From positions 248,001-312,000 of the forward strand of contig NZ_WARX01000006.1 of NCBI RefSeq assembly GCF_009720385.1: DNA of 64,000 nucleotides, written 5' to 3'. Source of the DNA: Catellatospora vulcania (GTDB lineage Bacteria > Actinomycetota > Actinomycetes > Mycobacteriales > Micromonosporaceae). This document shows, one piece after another, positions 51,740 through 60,170 of the stretch. Every line of letters begins with the position of its first letter. Within the stretch, counting starts at the first letter, position 1. The notes under the pieces are model-generated. The model was not told the origin of the DNA, did not search any database, and was given only the letters and a program-made list of their open reading frames with translations. The translations under genes and the position numbers were made by a program.

Positions 51740-52258
51740 TCAGTCGCCCTTGGTGCCGTCGACGAGTTCGCGCACCACGTCGAGGTGGCCGTTGTGACGG
51801 GCGATCTCCTCGACGAGGTGGAACAGGATCCAGCGCAGCGTCGCGGGCCGCCCGGCCCGGCCCAGGTTGCGCTGGGCGAGGGTGTCCAGGTCGAGCGAGG
51901 CGACCAGCTCGCGGTAGCGGGCGCTCTGCGCGTCGTACTCGTCGAGCAACTGCTCGATCGGGGTGTCCAGGGCGTAGGTGAACTCGCGGTCCGGCTCCTC
52001 CTTCGTCCACGGCCCGGCGTCCTCCTCGCCCAGCAGCACCACCTGGAACCAGGAGTACTCCACCCAGCGCACGTGACTGACCAGGCCCTTCATGGTCATC
52101 AGCGGCGAGTCCGGCAGCGGCGCCCGGCGTGCGTCCTCGTCCGAGACGCCCTCGCACTTGGCCCGCACGGTGGCCCGGGTGTAGTCGAGGAAGGTGGTCA
52201 GGGTGGCTCGTTCGTCCCAGGTGGCGGGCACGTCGGTTCGCGTCATGCCTGCGATCAT
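51740..52258 (-). CDS. DinB-family (DUF664) protein
   Basis: 172 residues from the ATG at 52258; an ATG four codons later is equally possible, both with weak ribosome sites. DinB four-helix bundle with the three expected metal-ligand histidines in context: LVSHVRWVEYSWF, then FHLVEEIARHNGHLDVVREL. TTFLDYTRATVRAKCEGV opens the first helix. DinB proteins bind Ni or Zn; actinobacterial members include thiol (mycothiol or bacillithiol) transferases and many of unknown function. Cytosolic. It lies in a run of minus-strand genes from 53030 to 50881. Confidence 0.88.
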   Translation of the reverse strand: MIAGMTRTDVPATWDERATLTTFLDYTRATVRAKCEGVSDEDARRAPLPDSPLMTMKGLVSHVRWVEYSWFQVVLLGEEDAGPWTKEEPDREFTYALDTPIEQLLDEYDAQSARYRELVASLDLDTLAQRNLGRAGRPATLRWILFHLVEEIARHNGHLDVVRELVDGTKGD

Positions 52259-52340
52259 GCTGGCCCGCCGAGGTCGTGTCGAACCGATAAGGAGCGCGCC
52301 GCCCACCCGTGACGGGCGCGGCGGCCGTGCGCCGGACAGG

Positions 52341-53030
52341 TCAGGCCAGCGCCGCCCGGAGCACCGCAGCCGTGTCGGCGAGCGACGGCAGCACCACGCC
52401 CGCGCCCGCCTCGGCCAGCTCTTCGGCGGTGCACGAGCCCGTCGCCACGCCGACGGCGAACGCGCCGTTCGCGCGCGCCGCCTCGATGTCGTGCGTGGTG
52501 TCGCCGATGACGACGACCTGCCGGGCAGGCACCGCCGCGGCGTATTTGGCCTGCGCTCGCTCGTGCGCCAGCCGCACCAGCACCGAGCGCACCCCGTCGT
52601 CGCAGCCGTACCCGCCGACCTCCAGGTCGATCGGCCCGAGCAGGTCGAACGCGGCCAGCTTCTCGTACGCGGCCGCCCGGATGTTGCCGGTGACCACCGA
52701 CTGCACCACCCCGGTCTCACCTGCCAGGGCCGACAGTGCCTGGGCCGCCCCGGTCAGCGCCGCGCCGCGGGCCACCAGCTGCGGCCGGTGCGCCCGGGTG
52801 TGCTCGGCCAGGTGCGCGAAGAACTCGGCCAGGATGTCCGCGTTCGCCTCGCGGCCGTGCCACTCCAGCGCCGTCGTGAACAGCCAGTGGTCGGTACGCC
52901 CGCCGAAGTCCGGCAGGCGCGGCGGCTCACTGCCCACCACCGCCAGGTACGCGGCGATGAACACGTCCCGGCCGACCTTGCCGCCGTCGATCAGCGTGCG
53001 GTCGATGTCCCAGAGCACCAGCCGTTGCAT
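52341..53030 (-). CDS. HAD-superfamily hydrolase (phosphatase-like)
   Basis: 229 residues, ATG start. HAD motifs: I LWDIDRTLID (nucleophile Asp and general-acid Asp), II in SVVTGNIR (Thr), III the lysine near AQAKYAAAV, and IV VVIGDTTHDIEAARANG (metal-binding Asp pair). A helical C1-type cap sits between I and II (~20-90), as in phosphoglycolate phosphatase-like enzymes. It likely hydrolyses a small phosphorylated metabolite; substrate not assigned. A terminator at 53071-53101 separates it from the upstream gene. Confidence 0.92.
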   Translation of the reverse strand: MQRLVLWDIDRTLIDGGKVGRDVFIAAYLAVVGSEPPRLPDFGGRTDHWLFTTALEWHGREANADILAEFFAHLAEHTRAHRPQLVARGAALTGAAQALSALAGETGVVQSVVTGNIRAAAYEKLAAFDLLGPIDLEVGGYGCDDGVRSVLVRLAHERAQAKYAAAVPARQVVVIGDTTHDIEAARANGAFAVGVATGSCTAEELAEAGAGVVLPSLADTAAVLRAALA

Positions 53031-53070
53031 CCCCCGACCGCATCACGCGGCCGCGACCGGTGTCAAGCCG

Positions 53071-53101
53071 CAGGCCGGGCGTGTGTTCCACGCCCGGCCT
53101 G
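53071..53101. terminator. Terminator after the sigma-coupled membrane protein gene
   Basis: Perfect 13-bp arms CAGGCCGGGCGTG / CACGCCCGGCCTG (53071-53083 and 53089-53101) with a 5-base loop, 6 bases beyond the stop of the 53108-54331 gene. Confidence 0.87.
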
Positions 53102-53107
53102 CGAGGG

Positions 53108-54331
53108 TCACCGGCAGGTCCAGCTCAGCACCCGACGTGCCGGGACGCCCTGCGCCACGGTCATCTGGTTCCCGGCCAGGGTGCGGCCGTCCGAGCTGAT
53201 CACGGATACCCGCGGCCAGTCCAGGAAATTCTCGGCCGTGGACGTGAAGCCGGGCGGTGCGGGCACCGCGACGGACGTCTGCCCGCGCGCCAGGATCAAC
53301 CCGGTCGTGCCCCGGTAGACGGCCCAGCCCTGCGGGTTGCTCGCCTGCGGGTTGGTCGTCGTCGCGTCGCCAGGGCCGGCAGACCACTCGATCTTGCCGG
53401 TGTCCAGCCTCCAGCGTGCCGCGTACCGGTGCACCGTCGTTTCGGTGCGCGCTTCGATCGTGCCGGAGATCCAGCCGTCCGCGATCCGACCGCCGTAGGA
53501 ATCGAGCACCGCGATGCCGTCGATCGTGGCAGGCAGTTCGAGCGGGCGGGGCGGGGCACCCGGTGGCCACAGCTGCAGCCGGGTGTGGCCGCCCTGGTTG
53601 AGCGGCGCGACGACCGATCCGTCGTCGGCGATCGCCATCGTCCCCTCGCCGGTCGAACCCGCCGGTTTGGGCAGCCGGACCGGCTCGGCGGTCGCGTCCT
53701 GCCAGACCACCGGGTCCTTGCCGACCAGGCCCACGATCGCGCCGGCCGCGTTGATCCCGGAGCCGTGGGCGTCCGTCCCCTTGAGCCGGGTCAACACGCC
53801 GTTCCGGTACACCCAGGCCAGCGACGTGTAGCGCACCTCGCCCCGCCCGTCCTTCGCCTGACGGCCGGACAGCACCAGGGCACCGGTCGTGCTCACCGCG
53901 GTGACCCCGTCGACCGTCTCCGGCACCGCGACCACCCCGCTGGGCCGACCGTCGGTCCAGATCACCACGACGGGGCCCACGGGCCCCCGGCCGCGCGAGG
54001 CCAGGATGCGCCCGGTGGGGTCGCCGGCCGCGCCCTGGAACTCGCCCGGCCGAACCCCGTCGGGTGTCGGCAGCTCCGCGACCGTGCACGCCGACAGCGC
54101 GACTGCCGAGGGGGACGGCGACGGCGTGATCGCCGGTTCGGGCGCGGGCCCGGCGAAGGGCAGGTTCACCGCCACCAGCAGGGCCGTGACCGCCACGGCC
54201 CCGGTCGTCACGGCGAACGCCGCGCGGTGCCTGGTGCGCCGCCGTCGGCCCCGCACCAGGGCCTGTTCGGTGACGTCGTAGATCCGGGCACGGTCGCCGA
54301 TGTCGGCCAGCAGCTCGTTCAGGTCGCTCAT
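53108..54331 (-). CDS. Membrane-anchored beta-repeat protein coupled to an ECF sigma factor
   Basis: 407 residues, ATG with AGGAGG 7 bases upstream. Short cytoplasmic N-terminus (~1-40: MSDLNELLADIGDRARIYDV, then RGRRRRTRHR), one membrane helix (~41-62, VTTGAVAVTALLVAVNLPFAG), a Pro/Ser linker, then a ~320-residue outer domain of repeated beta-strand pairs resembling a propeller (for example AIADDGSVVAPLNQGG, GVLTRLKGTDAHGS). It overlaps the SigE-type sigma stop by 4 bases (ATGA). That coupling, with one helix and a cytoplasmic tail, suggests it senses or modulates the sigma factor, but no classical anti-sigma zinc motif (HxxxCxxC) is present. Family not recognised. Confidence 0.8.
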   Translation of the reverse strand: MSDLNELLADIGDRARIYDVTEQALVRGRRRRTRHRAAFAVTTGAVAVTALLVAVNLPFAGPAPEPAITPSPSPSAVALSACTVAELPTPDGVRPGEFQGAAGDPTGRILASRGRGPVGPVVVIWTDGRPSGVVAVPETVDGVTAVSTTGALVLSGRQAKDGRGEVRYTSLAWVYRNGVLTRLKGTDAHGSGINAAGAIVGLVGKDPVVWQDATAEPVRLPKPAGSTGEGTMAIADDGSVVAPLNQGGHTRLQLWPPGAPPRPLELPATIDGIAVLDSYGGRIADGWISGTIEARTETTVHRYAARWRLDTGKIEWSAGPGDATTTNPQASNPQGWAVYRGTTGLILARGQTSVAVPAPPGFTSTAENFLDWPRVSVISSDGRTLAGNQMTVAQGVPARRVLSWTCR

Positions 54332-54855
54332 GCTCGGGCCTCCTTTGGCTCCCTGACGAGCACGTGAAGTTCGGGGGCCAGTTCGCGCAGCCGCTTGAGG
54401 GCGTACGACGTCTGGCTCTTGACCGTGCCCACGGAGACGCCGAGCGCCGATGCGGCGTCGGCCTCGGACAGGTCCTCGAAGAAGCGCAGCACGATGACCG
54501 CGCGCTGCTTGCGGGTGAGCTTGCTGAGGGCCTGCTCCAGCAGCACGCGGCGGACCGTGTCGGCAGCCATGTCCCGGCCGCCGCCGCCCTCGGGAAGCTC
54601 TGCCGTGGTCCACTCGGCACGGAGATGGCGGTTGCGCCGCCAGGCGGACACGTGCTCGTGGTAGAGAATCTTGCGCAGGTACGCGTCAGGCGCGCCCTCA
54701 GCCGACACCTTCGGCCACCGCGACGCGAGCTTGACCAGCGCATTCTGCAGCAGGTCCTCGGCCGCGTGATGGTCGCCGGTGAGCAGGTACGCGATCCGCG
54801 ACAGCCTGCTCAGCCGCGCGTGCACGAACTCGCGGAACCCGTCGTCGTCCGCCAC
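54328..54855 (-). CDS. ECF sigma factor, SigE family of actinomycetes
   Basis: 175 residues from the GTG at 54855, with GGAGG 8 bases upstream. Region 2: DGFREFVHARLSRLSRIAYLL, then GDHHAAEDLLQNALVKLASRWPKV. Region 4: LSKLTRKQRAVIVLRFFEDL, then SEADAASALGVSVGTVKSQTSYALKRLREL. This is the SigE-family pattern of Streptomyces-type ECF factors. It directs RNA polymerase to stress or surface-response promoters. Its target is not known; the co-translated membrane protein is the most likely regulatory partner. The upstream gap holds family A copy 4. Confidence 0.94.
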   Translation of the reverse strand: MADDDGFREFVHARLSRLSRIAYLLTGDHHAAEDLLQNALVKLASRWPKVSAEGAPDAYLRKILYHEHVSAWRRNRHLRAEWTTAELPEGGGGRDMAADTVRRVLLEQALSKLTRKQRAVIVLRFFEDLSEADAASALGVSVGTVKSQTSYALKRLRELAPELHVLVREPKEARA

Positions 54856-54946
54856 ATGACACCTCCCCGTTCGTCTTGCCGACCTTCCGCCCCACCTACA
54901 CGGCGGCAGGCTGCGCACGGGTTGGAAAACCTACCGGGGAAGTTGA

Positions 54947-54990
54947 GAAGGGCACCTTCCACGACGGAATCCGATGTGAAGGTGCCCTTC
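54947..54990. repeat. Family A hairpin, copy 4 (44 nt)
   Basis: Arms 54947-54959 and 54978-54990, spacer 18 nt. Its spacer is the most divergent of the five (minus strand ACATCGGATTCCG). It lies 3 bases beyond the stop of the acyl-CoA ligase gene and 92 bases before the sigma factor start. Confidence 0.9.
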
Positions 54991-54993
54991 CTT

Positions 54994-56529
54994 TCAGTCG
55001 GCGAGGAGGCGGCGGAGCTCGCGTTTGAGGATCTTGTGGCTGGGGCCCATCGGCAGCTCGGGAAGGAAGCGCACCTGCCGGGGGTACTTGTGCTTGCCGA
55101 GCTGGTCGCGGGACCAGGTGATGAGGGCTTCCTCGGTGACCGGGTCGGTGTCGGGGCGCAGCACGACGACGGCGCAGATCTCCTCGCCGTGCACGTCGTC
55201 GGGGACGCCGATGACCGAGACCAGTTCGATGGACGGGTGGCGGGCCAGGACCTCCTCGACCTCGCGAGGGTACACGTTGAAGCCGCCGCGGATGACGATG
55301 TCCTTCTTGCGGTCCACGATGGACACGAAACCTTCGGCGTCCTTGGTGCCCAAGTCCCCGGTGCGGAACCAGCCGTCGACGAGGGCCTGCTCGGTCGCGG
55401 CGGGGTTGCCGAGGTAACCGGCGAACACGTTGTGGCCCCGGATGACGATCTCGCCGAGTTCGCCGGTGCCGAGCAGCTCGACGCGGTCGTCGACCTCGGC
55501 GCGGGCGATCTCGACCTCGACGCCCCACAGGGCGTGGCCGACGGTGCCGGCGCGCACCCCGAAGTGCGGCTGGTTGGTGGTCGCGCTGGGCGAGGTCTCC
55601 GACAGGCCGTAGCCCTCGAAGACCGTGGTCCGGAACGCGGCGTTGAAGCGTTCCAGCACCGCGACGGGCAGCGACGCCCCACCGGAGATGCAGATCCGCA
55701 GCGCGGGCAGGGTGGCACGGCCGGCGGCGGCCTCCAGCAGTCCGATGTACATGGTGGGCACGCCGTGGAAGACGTCGACCTTCTCTTTCAGCATCAGGTC
55801 GAGCGCGGCCTCGCCGGTGAACCGGGCGAGCAGGACCAGGGTCGCGCCGACGCGGAAGGCGCCGTTCATGCCGACGGTCTGCCCGAACGTGTGGAACAGC
55901 GGCAGGCAGCCCAGGACGACGTCGGACTGCCGGGCGTCGTTGGCGTCGAACACGTTGACGGTCGCGTTCATCACCAGGTTGAAATGGGTGAGCACGGCGC
56001 CCTTGGGCTTGCCGGTGGTCCCGCTGGTGTAGAAGATCACGGCCGGGTCGTCGGGGCGTCGGCTCTCGTACGAGCGCAGCGCCGGCACCCGGGAGCTGAT
56101 CTGCTCCAGCCGCTCCGGTCCGCCCTCGTCGGGGCGCGGGCCGACGCTGACGATCGGGACGCCTGCCTCGGCCGCGGCGGGCGCGCCGAGCGCGAGCAGG
56201 CCGCTGTGGCAGACGACCAGCTTCGCCCCGCTGTCGCGCAGCACGTACGCCGCCTCGGTCGGGGTGAGCAGCAGGTGTACCGGGACGACGACGCCGCCCG
56301 CGGCGAGGATGCCGTAGTAGGCGCGCGGGAAGTCGGTCACGTTCGGCGCGACGAGCGCGACGGCGTCGCCCGGCTGGATGCCGAGTTCGCGCAGGCCCGC
56401 GGCGTACGCGAGCGCCTGCCGCCACAGGTCGGCGTAGGTCTCGCGGCCGAACGCGTCGACCACGGCGGTCTTGCCGGGATGGCGGCGCGCGGCCTCGGCC
56501 AGGACGGCGGCCAGGGAAAGCGTGCTCAC
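54994..56529 (-). CDS. Long-chain acyl-CoA synthetase (AMP-forming)
   Basis: 511 residues from the GTG at 56529, which overlaps the MaoC-like stop (GTGA) and has GGAGGAG upstream. ANL-family motifs: P-loop FYTSGTTGKPKGAVLTH (~170), GYGLSETSP (~300), WFRTGDLG (~385), DRKKDIVIRGGFNVYPREVEE (hinge and lid) and the late catalytic lysine in SHKILKRELR. It activates a carboxylic acid to acyl-AMP and then acyl-CoA, feeding the acyl-CoA dehydrogenases upstream. Chain length cannot be read. A family A hairpin follows at once. Confidence 0.95.
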   Translation of the reverse strand: MSTLSLAAVLAEAARRHPGKTAVVDAFGRETYADLWRQALAYAAGLRELGIQPGDAVALVAPNVTDFPRAYYGILAAGGVVVPVHLLLTPTEAAYVLRDSGAKLVVCHSGLLALGAPAAAEAGVPIVSVGPRPDEGGPERLEQISSRVPALRSYESRRPDDPAVIFYTSGTTGKPKGAVLTHFNLVMNATVNVFDANDARQSDVVLGCLPLFHTFGQTVGMNGAFRVGATLVLLARFTGEAALDLMLKEKVDVFHGVPTMYIGLLEAAAGRATLPALRICISGGASLPVAVLERFNAAFRTTVFEGYGLSETSPSATTNQPHFGVRAGTVGHALWGVEVEIARAEVDDRVELLGTGELGEIVIRGHNVFAGYLGNPAATEQALVDGWFRTGDLGTKDAEGFVSIVDRKKDIVIRGGFNVYPREVEEVLARHPSIELVSVIGVPDDVHGEEICAVVVLRPDTDPVTEEALITWSRDQLGKHKYPRQVRFLPELPMGPSHKILKRELRRLLAD

Positions 56530-56957
56530 AGCTCCTCCTCGAAGTAGATACGGCTGACGGTCTCGGCCACGCAGCACGGTTTGTCCTCGCCGTCGGCGCG
56601 GACGGTGAGCTGCGCGACCAGTTGCACGCCGCCGTCGACGGGCTCGACCTCGGCGATGCGGGCGGTGAGGCGCACCTGGGCGCCGACCGGGATCGGGGCC
56701 GGGAAGCGGACCCGGTTCACCCCGTAGTTGACGCCCAGGCGCACGTTGTCGAACCGGTACACGTCGCGGACCAGCAACGGCAGCATCGACAGGGTCAGCC
56801 AGCCGGGTGTGGCCGCCCCGATGCCGATGCAGTCGACGCCGCCGGTGGCGTCGGTGTACGCGTCCACCCGCGACCGGTCGACGCGCTGCCAGGGCCCCGG
56901 GCCGATGCACTGGCCGACCGCGGCGGCCAGCTCCTGGGCGGACGCGAACACTCTCAT
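56526..56957 (-). CDS. MaoC-like hot-dog protein lacking the catalytic Asp/His segment
   Basis: 143 residues, ATG overlapping the acyl-CoA dehydrogenase stop (ATGA), and its own stop overlaps the ligase start. The frame of an actinobacterial MaoC dehydratase is clear: ELAAAVGQCIGPGPWQRVDRSRVDAYTDATG at the start, then WLTLSMLPLLVRDV and GVNYGVNRVRFPAPIPVGAQVR. Where active enzymes have roughly GDxQWIHxDPxxA...GGTIAHG, this protein has GGVDCIGIGAATPG, about 14 residues shorter and without the Asp or His. It may be inactive, have a binding role, or use other residues. It is retained inside a tightly overlapping operon, so it is not an obvious pseudogene. Confidence 0.82.
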   Translation of the reverse strand: MRVFASAQELAAAVGQCIGPGPWQRVDRSRVDAYTDATGGVDCIGIGAATPGWLTLSMLPLLVRDVYRFDNVRLGVNYGVNRVRFPAPIPVGAQVRLTARIAEVEPVDGGVQLVAQLTVRADGEDKPCCVAETVSRIYFEEEL

Positions 56958-58126
56958 GCCAGGTGGCCCCCGATCTTCGTGTACCCGCGCAGCAGGTCCC
57001 GCGAGATGATCAGGCGCTGCATCTCGTCGGTGCCCTCGTAGATGCGCAGCAGCCGGACCTGGCGGTACCAGCGCTCGATGGGCAGCTCGCGGGTGTAGCC
57101 CATGCCGCCGTGGATCTGCATGACCCGGTCCACCAGCCGGTTGATCATCCCGGCGCCGTAGAGCTTCGCCATCGACGACGAGTGGCGCGGGTCCTGTCCC
57201 TGGTCGACCGTCCACGCGGCGCGCAGCACCAGCCAGCGGGCCGCCTCCAGCTCGGTCTCCGAGTCCGCGATCATCCACTGGATGGCCTGGTTGTCGCCGA
57301 TCGGCTTGCCGAAGGTGACCCGGGTGTTGGCGTAGTCGACGGCCATCTGCAGGGCCCGCGCACCGATGCCCAGCGCGTGCGACGGGATGATGTAGCGGCC
57401 TTTGCCGATCCACTTCATGCCCAGCTCGAAGCCCTGGCCGATCTCGCCGAGGATGTTGCGGGCGGGGACCCGAACGTTGTCGAAGATCAGCGAGGCGGGC
57501 CCGCCGGGCCCCATGGTGGCGATGAACTCCGACCGCCAGCCCATCGCCCGGTCGACCAGGAACGCCGTGGTGCCGCCGCCGCGTACCCCCTTGTCCTTGT
57601 CGGTGACCGCGACCACGATGGCGAAGTCCGCGTCGTTGCCGTTGGTGATGAAGGTCTTCTCGCCGTTCAGGACCCAGTCGTCGCCGTCTTTGCGGGCACT
57701 GAGCTTGATGTTCGCGGCGTCGGAGCCCGCGCCCGGCTCGGTGATGGCGAAGCAGGAGATCCGGTCGCCCTCGATGGTGGGCCGCAGGTACTCCTCCTGC
57801 TGCTCCGCGTTGGCGTAGAACAGGATGTTGTCGGCCTCGCCGCCGAACCGGAACGGCACCAGGGTGTGCCCGATCTCGGTCCAGATCAGCGACTGCATCA
57901 CCGCGGGCAGGTCCATGCCGCCGTGCTCGGCCGGCGTGGCCAGCCCCCAGAAGCCGAACTTGCGGGCCTTGAGCTGGAGCTCGCGCAGCTCGGCGCGTTC
58001 GATGCCGGGCTGCCCGGCGCGCTCGCGGCGCAGCAGCTCGTGTTCGAGGGGGACGACCTCCTTGCGGATGAACGCGCGGGCGGTCTCCCGGATCGCCTGC
58101 TGCTCGTCGTCGAGCGAGAAGTCCAC
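56954..58126 (-). CDS. Acyl-CoA dehydrogenase
   Basis: 390 residues from the GTG at 58126, with AAGGGA 7 bases upstream. FAD-dependent alpha,beta-oxidation of acyl-CoA. Signatures: CFAITEPGAGSDAANI (family signature 1), GEKTFITNGNDADFAIV, the C-terminal QIHGGMGYTRELPIERWYRQVR and the flavin/catalytic region RIYEGTDEMQRLIISRDLL. The GMGYTRE context resembles members acting on medium or long chains, but this is only a hint. It overlaps the MaoC-like gene and follows the SDR gene by 32 bases, so SDR-ACAD-MaoC-ligase form one transcript. Confidence 0.96.
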   Translation of the reverse strand: MDFSLDDEQQAIRETARAFIRKEVVPLEHELLRRERAGQPGIERAELRELQLKARKFGFWGLATPAEHGGMDLPAVMQSLIWTEIGHTLVPFRFGGEADNILFYANAEQQEEYLRPTIEGDRISCFAITEPGAGSDAANIKLSARKDGDDWVLNGEKTFITNGNDADFAIVVAVTDKDKGVRGGGTTAFLVDRAMGWRSEFIATMGPGGPASLIFDNVRVPARNILGEIGQGFELGMKWIGKGRYIIPSHALGIGARALQMAVDYANTRVTFGKPIGDNQAIQWMIADSETELEAARWLVLRAAWTVDQGQDPRHSSSMAKLYGAGMINRLVDRVMQIHGGMGYTRELPIERWYRQVRLLRIYEGTDEMQRLIISRDLLRGYTKIGGHLA

Positions 58127-58158
58127 TGTGGTTCCCTTCGGTTCAGGTGCTGCTTCGC

Positions 58159-58923
58159 TTAGCGCGCGCCGCCGTTGACGTACAGGGTCTGCCCGGTCAC
58201 GAACGAGGCGTCGTCGCTGGCCAGGAACGCGACCACGGACGCGATCTCCTCGGGCTGGGCGACCCGGCGCAGCGGTGTGTGCTCGCTCGCCCACTTCTGG
58301 TGCGCCTCGGCGGACGAGCCGACCCGCTCGGCGGTGGCGGCGGTCATCGCGGTGGCCACATACCCGGGCGCGACCGCGTTGACGCAGATGTCGAACGGCC
58401 CCAGCTCGATCGACAGCGTCGCCGTCAGCCCCTGCACCCCGGCCTTCGCGGCGGCATAGTTGACCTGCCCCCGGTTCCCCAGCGCCGACCGGCTGCTCAA
58501 GTTGACGATCTTGCCGTACTTCCCCGCCACCATGTGCTTCTGCGCCGCCTGGCAGCAATAGAACATGCTGGTCAGGTTCGTGTTCAGCACCGAGTGCCAG
58601 TCCGCCGCGCTCATCTTGAACAGCAGATCGTCCCGGGTGATCCCGGCATTGTTGATCAGGATGTCCAGCCGCCCGTGATCCGCCACGACCTGCTCGACCA
58701 TCGCGTGCACCGCCGCCTCGTCGGTGACGTCGCACCCGTATCCGGCGGCCGCACCCCCCTCCGCCGTGATCTCCTTCGCGAGCGCCGCACTCTTCTCGAC
58801 GCTCAGATCCACGACCGCGACCGTCGCGCCCTCCGACGCCAGCCGCCTCGCGGTAGCCGCCCCGATCCCCTGCGCCCCACCGGTCACAATCGCAACCCGC
58901 CCGGCAAACCTGCTGCTGCTCAT
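58159..58923 (-). CDS. FabG-like 3-oxoacyl reductase / hydroxyacyl dehydrogenase (SDR)
   Basis: 254 residues from the ATG at 58923, chosen because AAAGGAG lies 6 bases upstream; the frame also runs 11 codons back through a family A hairpin, which is not coding. Classical SDR: TGGAQGIGAAT, NNAGITRDDLLFKM, catalytic Ser in VNLSSRSALGNRGQ, Tyr/Lys in NYAAAKAG, and VTGQTLYVNGGAR at the end. It is close to FabG, here most likely serving beta-oxidation as a 3-hydroxyacyl-CoA dehydrogenase given its neighbours. First gene after the family A element, with the ACAD, MaoC and ligase genes downstream. Confidence 0.94.
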   Translation of the reverse strand: MSSSRFAGRVAIVTGGAQGIGAATARRLASEGATVAVVDLSVEKSAALAKEITAEGGAAAGYGCDVTDEAAVHAMVEQVVADHGRLDILINNAGITRDDLLFKMSAADWHSVLNTNLTSMFYCCQAAQKHMVAGKYGKIVNLSSRSALGNRGQVNYAAAKAGVQGLTATLSIELGPFDICVNAVAPGYVATAMTAATAERVGSSAEAHQKWASEHTPLRRVAQPEEIASVVAFLASDDASFVTGQTLYVNGGAR

Positions 58924-58941
58924 GCTCTTCTCCTTTGAAAG

Positions 58942-58985
58942 GAAGGGCACCTTCACATCGCTATACGTAGTAGAAGGTGCCCTTC
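58942..58985. repeat. Family A hairpin, copy 5 (44 nt)
   Basis: Arms 58942-58954 and 58973-58985, spacer 18 nt beginning ACATCGCTATACG. It sits between the upstream acyl-CoA dehydrogenase stop and the SDR ribosome site, only ~10 bases from that site, so it could terminate, attenuate or shield translation. Confidence 0.92.
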
Positions 58986-59015
58986 TTAACGCCTATGCCT
59001 GTCTGAGCTGGACTT

Positions 59016-60164
59016 TCAGAACGCGTTCACGCCGGTGAGGGCGCGGCCGATCAACAACTGCTGGATCTGGCTGGTGCCCTCGTAGAGGGTGGTGACGCGG
59101 GCGTCGCGCAGGTACTTGCCGACCGGGTACTCGTCGACGTAGCCGTACCCGCCGAACACCTGCAGCGCCTTGTTCGCCGCGCGTACGGCCGCCTCGCTGG
59201 CGAACAGCTTCGCCATCGACGCCTCGGTCGCGAACGGCTGCCCGCGGTCGATCAGGTCGGCGACGCGCCACACCAGCAGCCGGGCCGCCGCGGTGTCCAC
59301 CGCGACATCCGAGATCAGCTGCTGGACCAGCTGGTACGCCGCGATCGGCTTGCCGAACTGGGTGCGCTCCTTCGCGTAGCCGACCGCCGCGTCCAGGCAG
59401 CCCTGCGCGATGCCCACGCAGCCCGCCGCGACCGACATGCGCCCCTTGTCCAGCGTGGACATGGCGAGGTGGAAGCCGCGCCCCTCCTCGCCGAGCAGCG
59501 CGTCGGCCGGCACCCGCACCCCGTCGAAGACCAGCTCCGCGGTGGGTTGCCCGCGCAGCCCGAGCTTGCCGTGGATCTCCCGCCGGGTCAGCCCGGCCGT
59601 GTCGGTCGGCACCAGGAACGCGCTGATCCCCCGCGGCCCGTCCCCGCCCGTACGGGCGAAGACCAGGGCGACATCGGCCCAGGTCCCGTTCGTGATGAAG
59701 ATCTTCGAACCGGTGATGACCCAGTCCCCGCCGTCCCGGACCGCCCGGGTGGTCAGCGAGGCCGCGTCGGAGCCGGTGCCCGGCTCGGTCAGCGCGAAGC
59801 AGCCGAGCAGGTCGCCACCGCACAGTCCGGGCAGCCACCGCTCCCGCTGCGCGGGCGTGCCGTAGCGGGCGACGCTCTTGGCGACCAGGCCCAGCGACAC
59901 CGAGACCAGCCCGCGCACCGACGAGTCGCCGCGGCCCAGTTCCTCCAGCACCAGGCAGTACGCCAGATGGTCGCCGCTGCTGCCGCCGTGCTCCTCGGCG
60001 ATGGTCAGGCCGAGGAAGCCCAGCTCGCCGAGCTGTTTGACCACGGTGCGCTCGACGCTCTCGCGCCGGTCCCACTCCGCCGCATGCGGCACGACCTCGC
60101 GATCGACGAATTCGGCGGCGAGGCGGCGGACCGCGGCGTGTTCCGGCGACAGTGTCATGTCCAC
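59016..60164 (-). CDS. Acyl-CoA dehydrogenase, second copy
   Basis: 382 residues from a GTG at 60164; the ATG two codons on is the alternative. Signatures: CFALTEPGTGSDAASL, TGSKIFITNGTWADVALVF, GGYGYVDEYPVGKYLRDARV and TLYEGTSQIQQLLIGRALTG. It differs clearly from the 56954 enzyme and resembles short-chain-specific members. TAGTTT lies 6 bases before the GTG with no ribosome site between, so a leaderless transcript is plausible. That -10-like hexamer is inside a 19-bp TetR-type operator. It is separated from the SDR operon by a family A hairpin and divergent from the TetR gene. Confidence 0.95.
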   Translation of the reverse strand: MDMTLSPEHAAVRRLAAEFVDREVVPHAAEWDRRESVERTVVKQLGELGFLGLTIAEEHGGSSGDHLAYCLVLEELGRGDSSVRGLVSVSLGLVAKSVARYGTPAQRERWLPGLCGGDLLGCFALTEPGTGSDAASLTTRAVRDGGDWVITGSKIFITNGTWADVALVFARTGGDGPRGISAFLVPTDTAGLTRREIHGKLGLRGQPTAELVFDGVRVPADALLGEEGRGFHLAMSTLDKGRMSVAAGCVGIAQGCLDAAVGYAKERTQFGKPIAAYQLVQQLISDVAVDTAAARLLVWRVADLIDRGQPFATEASMAKLFASEAAVRAANKALQVFGGYGYVDEYPVGKYLRDARVTTLYEGTSQIQQLLIGRALTGVNAF

Positions 60165-60170
60165 CGCATT

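Noticed and set aside
56526-56957. MaoC-like gene as a pseudogene
   Set aside because: The reading frame is intact, overlaps both neighbours by 4 bases and keeps the rest of the fold, so it is listed as a coding gene with an altered active site.
58924-58956. N-terminal extension beginning MKVPFLS on the SDR gene
   Set aside because: The extra residues are a translation of the family A hairpin arm. The same MKVPFL text appears wherever that arm is read, and the ribosome site favours the ATG at 58923.
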